From Apus apus (Eukaryota > Chordata > Aves > Apodiformes > Apodidae), in assembly GCF_020740795.1 (NCBI RefSeq), contig NC_067289.1, positions 26,406,108-26,470,107 of the forward strand: DNA of 64,000 bases, read 5' to 3'. A model generated the notes under the pieces. That model was not told the DNA's origin. It searched no databases and saw only the letters and a program-made list of their open reading frames with translations. The position numbers and the translations under genes are program-made. Shown piece after piece: positions 1 to 38,345 of the stretch; the first letter of the stretch is position 1, and each line of letters opens with the position of its first letter.

Positions 1-1450
1 CACCAGCCCAAAAAATAAACTAGGAAATTCAAGAGCAAAAAAAAAAAAAAAAAAAAGGAGGAGCAGATTTGGAAAGACAGAGCCAAGAGACAGAACAGTC
101 ACTTGAAAAGCAAAAGATATCAACTTGGGGTCTGTCAATGTCAAAGAAGTGGGTAAATCTGCACACTCATCCAGGCCTGGGTGGCACCCAGCAGCCTGAG
201 GGGGCTGGAGGCTGGGAGCAGAGGGGGCCATGGGGAGGGCAGTGTGCTGGTGCTGGGGGCCATGGGCAGCACAGAGGAGCTGACACAGGGGGGGACGGGG
301 TGCCAAGGGACACGGCTGCTGATGGAGGAAGAGGTGGAGACAGGGGCAGGGAGAGACACTCAGGGACAACAGCAAGCAGCAGGCATCAAAGGCATGCAGA
401 GAATCCAAAGTTAAACCTACTGGAAATTCCGAACCAAAATCTGCCTTAAAATCACTCTTGTCTATCTCGTCAAAAATACTAGTGGTTCCTGAGTCAATGC
501 CCATGTGTTCCATTACACTCTGGTCCTAATAATTGCCAGAGAGAAATCACAAACGTCAGTCACATTTTACTGAAGACCCATTTCACTGATCACAGGCAAA
601 CCCAAGAATCCCACCCATTTCAGAAAAAAATTACTGATGGCAGAAAGTTTTCAGATACTGACTTTAAATCTTTATGGTCAACCTTAATTCACAACATTTA
701 CAAATTAATAAACTTCACAGGATACCCCCACAAACAAGTCAGCTCCAGAGACACCTACAGAACAGGAAGATGACTCTTGCACCTTCCCAGGGTTTATCTC
801 CTTTGTTGTACCACAAAAGGCAACTTGCAGAAACCCCCTGTAATGCCATACGCTTCAGGGCAAGTTTGGCCATGAGGCAGAGGTAGGAGACACACAAAAG
901 GAACTGAACAGAAAGACAAGAGGATGCTTTGGTTGGCAACAAGCTCCTCAGGGACAGTCTACCCCTGGCCTGTGCACGATCAGCCACGGGGCTGGGTCTG
1001 TGTCCCCAGCCAGTGCCCATGCAGGACACGGTGGCTCCTGGGCAGGTGACCAGGCTGTACCCTGTGACAGAACCTGGGGCTTCCTCCAAGACCCCCTAGT
1101 GACTTCTCCTGCCTAAAGCTCCCTCTTCTCTTCCCTGAAGCACATCTGCAATTAAGTTTTCCCTCTGGAACATTTACAAGTCTGCATTGTGCCTTTTGTT
1201 CATCCCAAGTTATTTACACCACCAGACCACTGGCAGTTCAGTGTATTTGCACCAAAACAGCAATATTTACAGCTACACACAAGAAAAAAGTTAGCTGATC
1301 ACTTTCAGTCTTCTCAAAGAGAGGACAAGAGAGAAGGAGACACAGACTGAAAAGCTTAGTATCTCATATCTGAAACACTCATGCTTTGATGAAAATATAC
1401 ATTTAACAAAGCAGAGTACCAAACATGGGAGAAACAGCATCAAGTGTTAC
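1..1450 (-). other. MED12L intron 13 (partial), no exon seen
   Basis: No recognisable coding segment on either strand. It holds an A20 run at 37-56 and otherwise unremarkable sequence. The next MED12L exon must lie left of the window. In mammals introns of this gene host P2RY12-family receptor genes; none is visible here. Confidence 0.7.
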
Positions 1451-27464
<26,014 letters not shown>

Positions 27465-27465
27465 T

Positions 27466-27960
27466 CATGTTCGGCGGCGCCGGAGCGGGCTCGGAGCGGC
27501 AGGGAGCAGCGCTCGGCAGGGAGCAGCGCCCGGCAGGGAGCAGCGCCCGGCAGCTCGCCCCCCGCCTCACCGGGGGCGGGCTGCGCGGATGGGCGCGGGG
27601 GCGGCGCGGCCCAGCCCAGCCCAGCCCACCCCGCTCCCGCCCGCCGCAGGTGCCGCCCGGGCCCCCCCCCCCCGCCCCGCAGCCACGGCGGGGCCGCGAC
27701 CCCCCGGCCTGTCCCCGGGGTGCTGCCCGCCCGGCCCGACAGCCCCCCGCCCAGCCGGGGCCGCCGCGCTCGCCCCGAGCCCCTCCAGCCGCACGGGCCC
27801 CGCAGCCGCGCGGTCTCCCCGCCGCCTGCTCCCCTGCTGACCCGTCACGTTAGCGGATCGATGCTGCGCTGGGGAGACACCCGCCAGCTGCGGCCGGGCC
27901 GCCCGTGCTGGGAGCAGGGGTCCGTCCCGGCGGCTGGAAGCACGGCCCCCCCTCCCCGAG
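27466..27960 (-). promoter_or_regulatory. MED12L: MED12L promoter and 5'UTR CpG island
   Basis: Very GC-rich, CpG-dense DNA immediately upstream of the MED12L ATG, extending into exon 1 and to about 26.95 kb in intron 1. It includes a 17-bp tandem repeat and C/G homopolymer runs. No TATA box is apparent. The exact transcription start cannot be read from sequence. Confidence 0.75.
27497..27553 (+). repeat. 17-bp tandem repeat in MED12L 5'UTR/promoter
   Basis: Unit CGGCAGGGAGCAGCGCC (with one T variant) is repeated about 3.3 times without indels, with copies starting at 27497, 27514, 27531 and 27548 (partial). It lies 40-95 bp upstream of the MED12L start codon. Confidence 0.9.
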
Positions 27961-30302
27961 GGATGCTCCCAGGGCCAGGCTGTACCACCCAGGTGGATCC
28001 GTTGATCCCAGCCAAGTGAGACAGGAGAGGCAGCGTCAACAGAAACGGTTTCTGATGACTGACTCTTTAAAGCAAAGGTAACACAGCATGAGAGCTTTCG
28101 GGCTCCCTCCCTAGCGCTGTCCCGTGCTCCTGCCCTCCCAAACCAGGGCTGCCCCCATCACAGCATCTCCCCCTCCCTCGGCACAGGTGCCGTCTCCTGG
28201 GTACCGCAGCGGTAGGTGCAGTCCTGTAGCAGCACCACAGTGAGCAAGCTGGGAACTTTTTCCCCCTTTCTACCCATTATTCTTGCCAAATCCTCTCCTT
28301 GTGCTACATCTCCAGAACAGTACAAACACGAGGTACTTTGGAAATCCAAGATTAGACAATCCGTTGCAAATAAATCTAAACAAAATTAACATCAGCACTC
28401 TACAAATGAGCTTATGTTCAAATTTGTTATGGACAAGAACAGGAAATACAGGCAAACCACATTGCTTTTGTCTCTAAGCAATTCTCTGATGAAGCCACAG
28501 GTAACTTAGCAGCTGAGGTTGAACTAGGCAGTTGCCATAAAGCAGGATAATAATGCCCTGTCTCACACTTCTTAATACAATTTCTATGTAAGTCTTTGTC
28601 ACTTTTGGTTACCGAACTACTCTTCATGCATACAGCTGTGCTGTTCACTCAAGATCAACAAGTCTGACATCTTCAAACTTTAAAAATTAGCTCTGAGAAG
28701 CCTTCCTTGACACGTTTATCAGACTTCATCTGTGATCCAAGGGCACACTCCAAAGACCAGCAGTGTTTGCTGTCTCTTTTCCTTCACCAGTGGATAAAAA
28801 TGCTTCAGAGCTTTTCCTAAGTTACAGTAGATCAGTGTTCTGAACCCTGACTGTGGGAAGATTATTATCATGCATATTTTATTATATCACCTGTTATTCC
28901 CAAGATTTGTCAAACAGTCTTTTGGTGTTTTAGTCATGCAGAATGGTAAGTTCTCATCCATATGAGTTATAAAATCCAAATCTCTAACAAAACTTGGTGG
29001 CAGTTTTGAAGGCCCTGAAATGTTTTTCTACACTGTCCTTACCATAGGATAATTTCATTGATAAAATTAAAAATAAAGTTTCTGTTTCACTGCAACGATT
29101 GCCAAAGATGAGGTTAGTGCAAGACAATTCAATCTCCTGTAAGAAGTGATCACTGCTTTCCAGGTTCACGAATACAAGCCACTGTTCCTCATCTACCTGT
29201 TCCTCCCATTGAATATTTACTTGTAAGTATCAAAACCTGGAGTTTAGGCATCTGTAGTGGTGGTTCTTTTCCACTCCTCACTTAACGGGCACTTGCCCTC
29301 CTCCCAAATACCTAGTCCAGTGTGTTTTCCCCGGTGGCTGTTCTCCTGCACCCCTGACCCGCGCTGGTTGCTGAAGGCAGCTGGTGACCCGGGACAGCAG
29401 GTGACCCGGGACAGCAGGTGACGGGGCCGGTTGGAGGAGCCCAGCATCTGCAGGGGAGTGGCACCACTAGAGCTCACACTGCACCACAACAACAGCCTCC
29501 CCTTCATCTTTTCCATTGTATGGAGGCCTGAAGGAGGGAGAAATGGGTATTTAGGGGGGCAGGGAGGAAAGATTCCATCAGCAACCTGCTGGCAGAAAAG
29601 CTGGGAGCGGAGAGCAAGACAAAGAAGGAGCAGCGACCAGCCAGGATTCAGCGAGAGGAGCCAGGATGCAGTGTTGTTCTTCAGGGACATGGAAGGAAGG
29701 ATCTGATATATTTGAAACCTGAACTGAACTGCTTGTCTGAGCACCCGGCAGCCGGAACAATCCGACACACAGCAGACACTGCCCTTGCCACCCCATGCCT
29801 TGGCAGGGAAAAGCAGTGCCCAAACGCATCCCAGTTTCGCAGGGAGGGTCTCCTGGCTTGGCAGGAACACTGTGTGTGCCTGTGCCATGTGCCAGGAACA
29901 GCACAAGCTCGGCATTGCTAGCCTTACAGGAAACTTGGAGCAATAAAAGCCTCTCAAAACGTGCTTTCTGGAGAGCAGAGCAGCAGCTGAACCCCGGCTC
30001 TCGCCCAAGCAGGCGGGGGGCCGGGAGAGCCGAGCGCTCCTCACATTACAGAGGTTCCTGCTGTCATCCTAGACCCTCGTTATCCAGTGACACGGGGATG
30101 CACTGAGACGCTGGGCAGACGGCTCCGCTGCCCACCTTGCTCGCACGCAAGCTGGAGCTGCAGCGAGGGGCAGGCTCTAAGCCTTGCCAGCAGCTCCCAG
30201 GGCAGGCGGGCTGCAGGAGGGGCTGGCGGGCGCCCCGGCTCTGCCCGGCCGAGGAGCGGCTGCCGGGCTGGGGCGCGTCCCCCGGGGGCTGGGCACGCCA
30301 GC

Positions 30303-30555
30303 ATGCCAGCCCAGCAGAAGAGAATTCTCTTCTGCACAGCCGGGGTGCTGAGCTTTGCCTGCGCGCTGGGGACGGCGGCGGCCATCGGTACCCAGCTGTG
30401 GGTGACGGGGACCGTGCTGTGCCAGACCGGGGCCCTGCTCGTCAACGCCACCGGGCAGGAGCTGCACAAGTTCATCGGCCAGATCCAGTACGGGCTTTTC
30501 CACGGCGAGCGTGTGAGGCAGTGCGGGCTCGGGGGGAGACCTTTCCAGTTCTCAT
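30303..30555 (+). CDS. CLRN1: CLRN1 exon 1 (residues 1-84)
   Basis: ATG at 30303, donor T|GTGAGT at 30556. It carries TM1, the N48 glycosylation site and the GERVRQCGLGGRPFQFS loop. Confidence 0.96.
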
Positions 30556-33500
30556 GTGAGTACCAACCGCATTTGAATTATTTAGCACCGCGCTGCCGGC
30601 GGGGCCCTCTGCTCACAGGCAGAGCACGTTCTGAAACAAGGGCTGCTATCAGTGTTGTGATCTTTGGGTTCACAGGACTTCTTTTCTGATACCAGTAAGG
30701 CCACGCTAACATTTTTCAACAATCTATATTTTAATTACACAAACGACTGCCTTTCAAAATATTTGTTTTACTTTAAAAAATGCATCTTTGTTTTTCAGTT
30801 AATCACTGTCATCTTCCTCCGTATGTCAATATTATGTCCTGTGTTCCACTGTGAAAGAATGAGTTAAAGCAGCAGCAAGCTCATCAAAGAGCTGGGGCAT
30901 AGATACACTTGGCTGCTGTTGAGAAGAAACAAAGCAGCCAAAAAGTTAGCAATGTGCTGCATTCATTGGAAAAGGCTCTGGTTGCTGCTGATGCTCAGCC
31001 CAGTGATCTGCAACTCAAAGCTGGTGTCTGACATACAGAATTTTATCAAAGACAGCTAGCAATGGTTTTGCTGTACATGTAATATTCATAACCTACTTAT
31101 CTTCAAGGATAAGAAGATCAATAAATGATCAAGTGAACACACAGTTTGTATATAGCAGCACATTAAACAAATAAACAGCCATTTGTTGTGTGTACAATTT
31201 GGCACCCAGTGTTTTTACAAAACATTGCTAAAGCAACATTCGTAAATCGCTTATCTGAGTCTTTTCAGGCAAAGTTACCAGATTAGGTACCAGAAACTAT
31301 TCACTACATAATATTTTTTCCAAAGTAGCAGACCAAATCAATTTAATATTAAGATTTGCTGAGTCTAATTCTATCCCATCTTTAGTCCATTTGTACAGCT
31401 CAAGTTCTCCTGGATTCCCTTGTGCAGATGTCCCACCCTGCCGCTTACAGGCTGGGCTGACTTTGCAGAGGGGTCTGCTAAACCCCAGGGAATCACTTTC
31501 CTGCAAACCCTGCAGACAAACCCCCCCTCAGCCCCAGCTCCATGACTGACATTTGTCCGGGCCCCCCAGCCCAGGCTGGGGCTCAGCTCTGCTGCTGCCC
31601 ACCGGGCACCAGCTGCAGTGGGGCCGGAGCTTTCCCACAGGCCCATCTGGGTGCACCCTGATCCCAAACACCTCCAGGGCTCCCACCACAACCCCCAGGG
31701 GGGTCCTCGTGCAGGAGCACCAGGTTGCCCAGAGCACACAGCAGGGACCAAGCACCCCCCATTTTTCCATACCAGCTCTATGCACGAGGCAGGACCAGAC
31801 CCAGCCACAGGCCAGGTAGCCCATTGGCTTCTCTTTCTAATCATTTCCTTTCCACATATTTCGTACTTAGATCCTTTTAAATCATTTCATGATGTGCCAT
31901 GCATCCAGACTCTCACCTGTGCATTTCATCTGGTTACAGCTGAAATACTTTAATAACCTGCTCGTGCAACTGCAGCAGTATTTAAAAATATATATATAAT
32001 TTTGTGGGAGGTGTAAATTACTATTACAGGTGCAAAACAGAGTACAAATGTGCAGCTTGTTTGTGATGATTTAACACTATCGATCATCATGTATTTTTTA
32101 ATATCTCACAATGCTATGCACTGGCAAGCTCTGGATCCGTGTCAGTACTGCAGAGCATTGTCAACCAGAAGTACTCCAGGGTTCTGGAGTTTGCTGTCAC
32201 TAGGGCTACGCACTTTTTATCCATGCTCTCAGGAATCTCATGCAAACAGGCTTTCCTATCCAAATGTTTGCCAAACTTGCATTCGTGTTACTGCAATAGA
32301 GCTCAGACACAAACAGAAATACCACCATGTGAAGATTTTAATCCCAGCTAAGCAACCCACTTTGGAATGGTCAAAGCCTGACTGCTCATGCAGAGCTGCA
32401 GGGCCCTGCTGCACAGCACAGTACTAACAAGTCATTTCTTTGAGTGACTACTGTACATGTGCCAATAACTCCAAGGATCTGAAATCAAGGCTGGAGTTAA
32501 TCTTATGCCTGAAACTCCTCAAGTCAGAAGTGATGCTGCTGCCCTGCCCATGACCACACAGCACCCAGTCCTGGGGAGAGCAGACCCCCCACTCCAGGGG
32601 GCTGCAGCCCTGCTTCCAGTGTCCAAGCCTATGGGGCACCAGTCCCAGCATCACGCTACCTGCAACAGCAGAGCTGGGAGAGACAAAGCCCTGAGGGCAG
32701 AAACACAACCCCAGAGCCTGACGCACTTGAAATTGAACCCATGCCTGCCTGCTAGAGCTTTCTTTTAACTTTTACTTTCCTTATGTACAAGCATCAACAG
32801 TGAAATATTTCCATAGGTCTGACTCACAACACTGCAAGCCCACTGTAGCTCTCATTTACCTGCCCTGGCATCCTTGGTCTAGCACCCTGAAGAGGTAACA
32901 CTATGAGGGGATCTTTGGCACTGGCTATCCCTGAAACACCCCCAGTTACAAGCTAAGTCATTTCACGCCCCAGCTACATGGACCCTGGCAGTCCACAGGG
33001 CTGGCTTTGCCTCCCTGAGCTTCACTGACAGCGGGTGCTGGAAGCACTGATTCCTCCTTACAAATCGTTCTGAGATCATCTCTTATTAAAAGGCAAACAT
33101 AACACTTACTTTAATAGGATTTATATATAGAAACAATGGCTGGACAGCTTAGCAAAGTGTGCCTCTACTAGAAGCGTTCACTTCAGAGACCACTTAATGA
33201 AGGAGGCTGGACCACATTCCCTGGGCTGCCCAGACCCATCCCACGGGAGCTGGGGCTCAAAGAGACTCACTGGGAGCATTCAGGAAAACTGGGAGCTGTG
33301 TACAATAGACACATCCATAGCTTAATGCACTCCAAGTGCACTTCAGTGTGCCTGAGGAGAAAAGGCAAGGAAAATAGGCTAAATGATTTAGTTCTATGTT
33401 TGCTCCCATTAAATGCTCCCCTCTGACCACTATATCTCTTCTAATTGTAAAATGAATTTGCTCTGCCATAAACCCAGTTGGGCTGGGAAGAGCCTTCTGC

Positions 33501-36237
33501 TTCATTTGCTCTTGCTGATTCTCATCAGTTTCTGGGTCAGCAGTTCATTTTCTAAAGGTCTCTGGCATGCATACCTAACACACTATTTCATTCAGCACAA
33601 TGAAGGAATGTTTTTCTTTCAAGACAACATAGCTGCTGGAATTAATTTTCCTGATATGCCACATATAAAATTTTAATTACATAACTATAAACGGAGGTAC
33701 CAAGGGAAAGATCCAATACGATGCTGTGGCAGTATTTTCCTAAAATAGACAATAGAATATTGTATTATTAAAAGCACAGATTTGTACGTCCTACCAAGAG
33801 AGCAGGTCGTGTCGCAAGAACTAGTGCTGTTCCTGAAGTTCTGCCCAGGTGGAGACTCCTCAGCCCTCCTGCTGGACAGCCCGAATGGTACAACCGCAAA
33901 ACTTCACAGCACACTAACCGCACGGCTGCTTCTCATGCTTGTAAATAATTTAAATATGCAATATAAAGTCCAACAACCACAAGGTCTAGCTTCTAAAACA
34001 CGCTGTGTGTTTTACTAGGATGCTATAAGGAACTGCAGCAGCAGCAGCAAACACCTCTCATGTCTGCAAATTCTCCCTTCATGTAAATGAGCTGAGCAGG
34101 GGGCAGGGAGGAGGCGACAGCTGCATTCCCGGGCAGGGGATGCCAGGGCAGGGTCCGGCAGAGCAGAGCCCCGGGCTGGTTCCTGCGGCCCCTCCGACAC
34201 CCACCGGAGCTGTGAGCACCCTCGGGCCCGAGGGACCCCTCCCTGCGCCCAGCCAGCATCACCCACGCCAGAGGCAACACTTATTCAACACAGCTCCAAG
34301 AGTAGCTTGCAGGCATTTGCTTCATTGATTTCCCCGTCGCTTGGTCAGGGAGAGGGCCAGCCCGGAGGCCGTGTCACCTGCCCCCTGCGCTGCTCCGGGC
34401 TGCGGAACATGCCGAAGGCCCGGGAATTCCTGCCGGGCTTCCCGGCGCTGCCCCGCCAGCTGCCGCGGGCAGCGCCGCCGCCTCGTCCCCCGCCTCCATC
34501 ATGCCCCTGTGGATCAGCAGCAAAGTGTGTCCGGCGATTTCTTCTACAACCACCCTTGTTGCCAAACAAACAGGAATGATTAACAATTACTCTCTCATTC
34601 CGTGTCTGATCGGCTCTCTCCTTGGGCACTAGTGAAGCGCAATCGTAATTTGAAACAGCAGCTAAAAAGCTGCATTAAAAGATTTAAAGTATTCCTGAAT
34701 TGTGGCACATGCGGTGGCCTGACTTCTCGAACAGCTTTGCCTGACGTGTATAATGATGTTTTGTTCATTTTGTTTTAGTTTTTCCAGATTTGCTCAGAAC
34801 TATCCCTGCAAGTATCCACGTTAGTGTCATTCTCTTCTGTACAGTACTGGTGGTCTTTGCTCTGCTGGGAGCAGGTTTCTTCATGCTCAACGCCTTTGGC
34901 AGCCCATATGAAACCCTGCATGGCCCCGTGGGCTTGTACCTCTGGAGCTTCATTGCCTGTAAGTACCACTGTTCCCCTGGACCCCCGGCCACTTGTGAGG
35001 GCTGATTGGTGGGCACAAGGAACCACATCAGGGGGTGCAGCTGCACTGACTGTGAGCTGGCAGAAGAAAGCTAGGCAGAAAGGACGGTGACTTTGCTGTG
35101 TCCAAGCATGGTTTTTTCCAAATTGGAGTTAAGGAATAAAATGTCATCCCCCTCCATGAGAGCAGGCAGTAGGATGGGAATACTGCAGGAACCCCCAGTG
35201 TCCCCAGCCGTTCTCCTGAGCTGGTGGAACAGGGATGGTGCCCACAGGAGCCAGGGACCCAGAGCTGGGATCACATCTCTGGCACACAGCACAGGGTCAA
35301 AACTGGAAATGACACCAGAGCCAGGGGATTGGGATAAAATAAAAGATACTGTGATGCAAGTGCTGGCAGTGCCCTCAATGGGAAGGTCCCAGCCCTGCCA
35401 ACAAGCTCACTGCTCACACCTGCACAACTCTGGAGGCAGGAAGGAACTGAGAGGCTGACAGTGGCTGTCTGGAAAGGTGGCCTCTGAAAAACACTGCCAA
35501 CAGGAACAAGAAACTGTCCCTGTCCCTCCACCATTTACAGAGAGGGTAAAGCCTTTCTCTGTGTCACCAGTTTGGCTGACAAGATGTACCATTGCTTCAC
35601 AAGCTATTGCACATTACAAACCTAACTTCATAAAGGACTTAAGTACATATTCATCTTTAAATGTGGAGACAGATCAGTTACGTTCAATGGGACGATGAAC
35701 TGAAAAAGAAAAAATGAGCTGAAACTGAAAAAGAGCACAGGTGCTTTGCTGGATCAAGCCACTAAAGCAGCTGTGCTAAATACTACCCGTCCTAAGCCAA
35801 ATTAAATTGACAAAGCTTACCAACTTCAGTAGCTGTTAACTCGGGTTCTACAAAGAGTTGCTGTTAAAACCATGTTATGGTGGCCATAATGACACTATCA
35901 GTGTGGCATTGGATTGTGGTGTAGTTGCCCTAGCCCTGCTGAGGTGATCAGCCTCTCCTCCTCCCTTTCAGGTTGCTGTGGCTGCCTCATCATGATTCTC
36001 TTCTCTTCAGAAGTTAAAATCCATCACCTTTCAGAGAAAATCGCTAATTTCAAAGAGGGAAGTTTCATATTCAAGACTCACAGTGAACAGTTTGCAAATT
36101 CATTCTGGGTCATCCTGGTTTGCTCCCTGGTGCAGTTCCTGAACGCCTTGTTGATACGATTTGCTGGGTTTGAATTTCCCTTTTCAAAACCAAAACATTC
36201 AGGGACAACCACTGGAGCTGCTGATCTGATGTACTAG
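30303..36237 (+). CDS. CLRN1: Clarin-1, complete (3 exons, 232 aa)
   Basis: A small four-transmembrane, tetraspanin-like protein of hair-cell bundles, ribbon synapses and retina; human mutations cause Usher syndrome type 3A. Exons 30303-30555, 34779-34958 and 35972-36237 join at T|GT-AG sites and give 232 residues, the length I recall for human. The start MPAQQKRILFCTAGVLSFAC places TM1 at about residues 8-30. N48-A-T is the conserved N-glycosylation site (human N48K is pathogenic). QYGLFHGERVRQCGLG marks the extracellular loop. TM2 and TM3 are in exon 2 (IHVSVILFCTVLVVFALLG) and exon 2/3, TM4 is FWVILVCSLVQFLNALLI, and the tail is AADLMY. The ORF is open upstream to 30087, but family length selects 30303. 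Confidence 0.97.
30556..34778 (+). other. CLRN1 intron 1, with an internal GC-rich island
   Basis: 4.2 kb between exons 1 and 2. Most is AT-moderate without recognised repeats; a short AT dinucleotide run lies near 31988-32000. The exception is the GC-rich patch at about 34.10-34.51 kb, listed separately. Confidence 0.6.
34100..34515. promoter_or_regulatory. Orphan GC-rich island in CLRN1 intron 1
   Basis: A CpG- and GC-dense patch (densest at about 34375-34510) 270 bp before exon 2, far from the annotated start. It may be an alternative promoter or internal regulatory element; CLRN1 is known to have several isoforms in mammals. No in-frame first exon could be established. Confidence 0.4.
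34779..34958 (+). CDS. CLRN1: CLRN1 exon 2 (residues 85-144)
   Basis: Acceptor TTTGTTTTAG|TT, donor T|GTAAGT. It encodes FFPDLLRTIPASIHVSVILF through LHGPVGLYLWSFIA. Its 180-bp length preserves phase. Confidence 0.96.
35972..36237 (+). CDS. CLRN1: CLRN1 exon 3 (residues 145-232 and stop)
   Basis: Acceptor CTCCCTTTCAG|GT. It encodes CCCGCLIMILFSSEVKIHHL through TTGAADLMY and the TAG stop. SEVKIHHLSEKIAN is a clarin-1 signature. Confidence 0.97.
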
Positions 36238-36408
36238 AAGTACATCATTTAAGGACATTTAAAGCAGAGAGGCCCATCACTACTACATTCAACAGCTAGC
36301 AGGTGTACTAACTTGTGATTAGTTCAAAAGAAGTTTTAAAAAGTGGAGATTTAAAATACACTTCAATATGACACATGCAGTAAACAGAAGACATGCTGTT
36401 TGATCTAG

Positions 36409-36414
36409 ATTAAA
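36409..36414 (+). promoter_or_regulatory. CLRN1: Possible CLRN1 polyadenylation signal (ATTAAA)
   Basis: ATTAAA lies about 170 bp after the stop. It is a weak variant, and a canonical AATAAA also occurs much further down near 37.14 kb, so the true 3' end is uncertain. Confidence 0.3.
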
Positions 36415-38261
36415 ATACTCTCTCAGGGTAAGACCTTATGAAAACATTTGCTTTTTTTCCCCAGTGAGTTATTTGAGAAGTAGCTGGTATGAAGAACACT
36501 AGGAATATCAATAGCATTGAACTGGGTCTGGAAAGCAAAATCAGCGCATAGCACTAGGTGCCCACACTACTACCAGCAGCAGCTTTGCCTTTAGCCCTCA
36601 GGAAGAGAGCGATGCCATCGTTACCACACCAGGGCAGTGCAGAACAAGAGCCCCAGCAAATCTACAGACACTGCCCAGGAGAAGGGAAAGGCAGGGAAAG
36701 GTGTGGGCTTTGCTCTCACAGGCAGCAGGGAAGCACTGGGCTGGGGAGGAGCGCAGCACTGCAGCACCCCAGACCATCCCCAGCATCATATGCCTGGCAA
36801 GGCCCTTGCTTCCCTCCATAAAGCTCTCCTGGGGGTTTTGCAGCTTAACAAACCCAAGTGTAGCCAACCCTCCGGCCCTGAAGTCTCCTAATCCCTCATT
36901 TCCTTGTGCAACGGCTCTAGCCAGGAGCTTTGTGACCTCAGTTAAAAGGACACACAGAGCAAAGCACGATGTGCAGCCTGGCCTCTGCAGCACACCAAGG
37001 CAAAGAGCACATCCCAGAGCAAACCAGGACTGCAAGCCAGACACCTTCCACATCACCTCCTCCCAAAGCCTCATGGTCAGAGGCATGAAGAACCCTGCCC
37101 AGAAAACAGCCCCACAAACTCTATCATCAGAAAATACAAATAAACAAAATCAAAACCTTTGGCATATAGCAGCAGTAAGACAACACAACAGCCAGGCTTA
37201 TGAAGAGTGCTGCAGCTTAGCAGACACTGATAAAAAAACACACAAAGCTCTCCACCCAAAGCCATGCTGGCAGACAGAACAAAGACATCAGTCCTCACAC
37301 CCTTAAAACTTCCACAAGTCAGTTGAACCAACTGACCTGCTCACCCCAGGTGCTGCTGTCCCAGCCCAGTTACAGACAGATGGATCAAAAGAGCATCATT
37401 TCACCCAACACTACCTTTGTGGTGGTCTGCAGGTACCCTGGAGATGGGGTGCTCCTCACAGGATGAGGAGACAACACACAGCACAGACTCAGGGGGAGGT
37501 GCAGAAGGACAAGCACTGCTCCAGCCACCCTTTTATCTGCAAGGGCTGGAGATGCCCCCACCCAGCTGTGGGCCAGAAGCAAACCCCCCAGCCCAGCCCC
37601 ACTGAGCAGCTGTGCTGGGCATTGCCCAGCACCTGCGGGGCACAGGCACCTCTGCCAGCTTTCATACCTGATCAGTGGATGCAACACATGGGTGGGTGTT
37701 TTCTGGAGGGTCTGTCAGCTCCCCCCCCCAAGCCCCCTCGGAGCAGCCCTGCCTCCCTGTGCTGCACCTGTCTTCCCACTGGAACAAGGTGTGAGGGCAC
37801 TGCAATTGCCCGCAACCCCCAGGATTTATCATCATTTCATTCTTAGTTAATATGCTCTTTTTCCTAATGTTAATGTGTCTTCTTAACATCTCGTTTGTGT
37901 CACATCTCATGGTGATGTTGCCCATACAGCAAATAATGAGAAGTAACGTTCCATCCTTGGTGTTCCTGACGTTTCCCAAAGCTGCTCTGCCTGACAGCAC
38001 TTGGGCAGTCAGCAGCACACAGGATGGGACACACGGACTGCTCACCTGTGGGGGTCTTCTCAGAGTGGTCCTTGCCAGTCCTGAAGGAGGAGCTGGCCCC
38101 TCCTTGTCAGATACAGAGTTGCCCAGCCCCATCCCAGCACAGCAGGTAAACCTGTTCCTGTCCCTTTTGCTGTGCAGGATAGAGCAGCCCCTGGCCCAGG
38201 GTTTCGGGGGGATCACAGGGGGGGTCACTGCACAAAGGGCTGGCTCTTCCACTCCCCTGCA

Positions 38262-38345
38262 TCCCATCCTCCTGCCATCCCATCCCTAGCCATTCCCATC
38301 CCTATCCCATCCCTATCCCCCTCCACTGCACTCCATCCAATCCCA
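38262..38345 (+). repeat. CCATCCCTAT-type low-complexity simple repeat
   Basis: Imperfect iterations of CATCCC, CCATCCCTATC and ATTCC-like words. The unit length is irregular, typical of a decaying microsatellite. Confidence 0.7.

Noticed and set aside
30087-30302. In-frame N-terminal extension of clarin-1
   Set aside because: The frame is open upstream, but the extension is Gly/Arg/Ala-rich with no similarity to clarins, and the start at 30303 gives exactly the family length.
36701-38267. Two ORFs of about 200 codons on opposite strands between CLRN1 and MINDY4B
   Set aside because: No family similarity, no splice support, low-complexity composition; expected by chance in a GC-moderate region.
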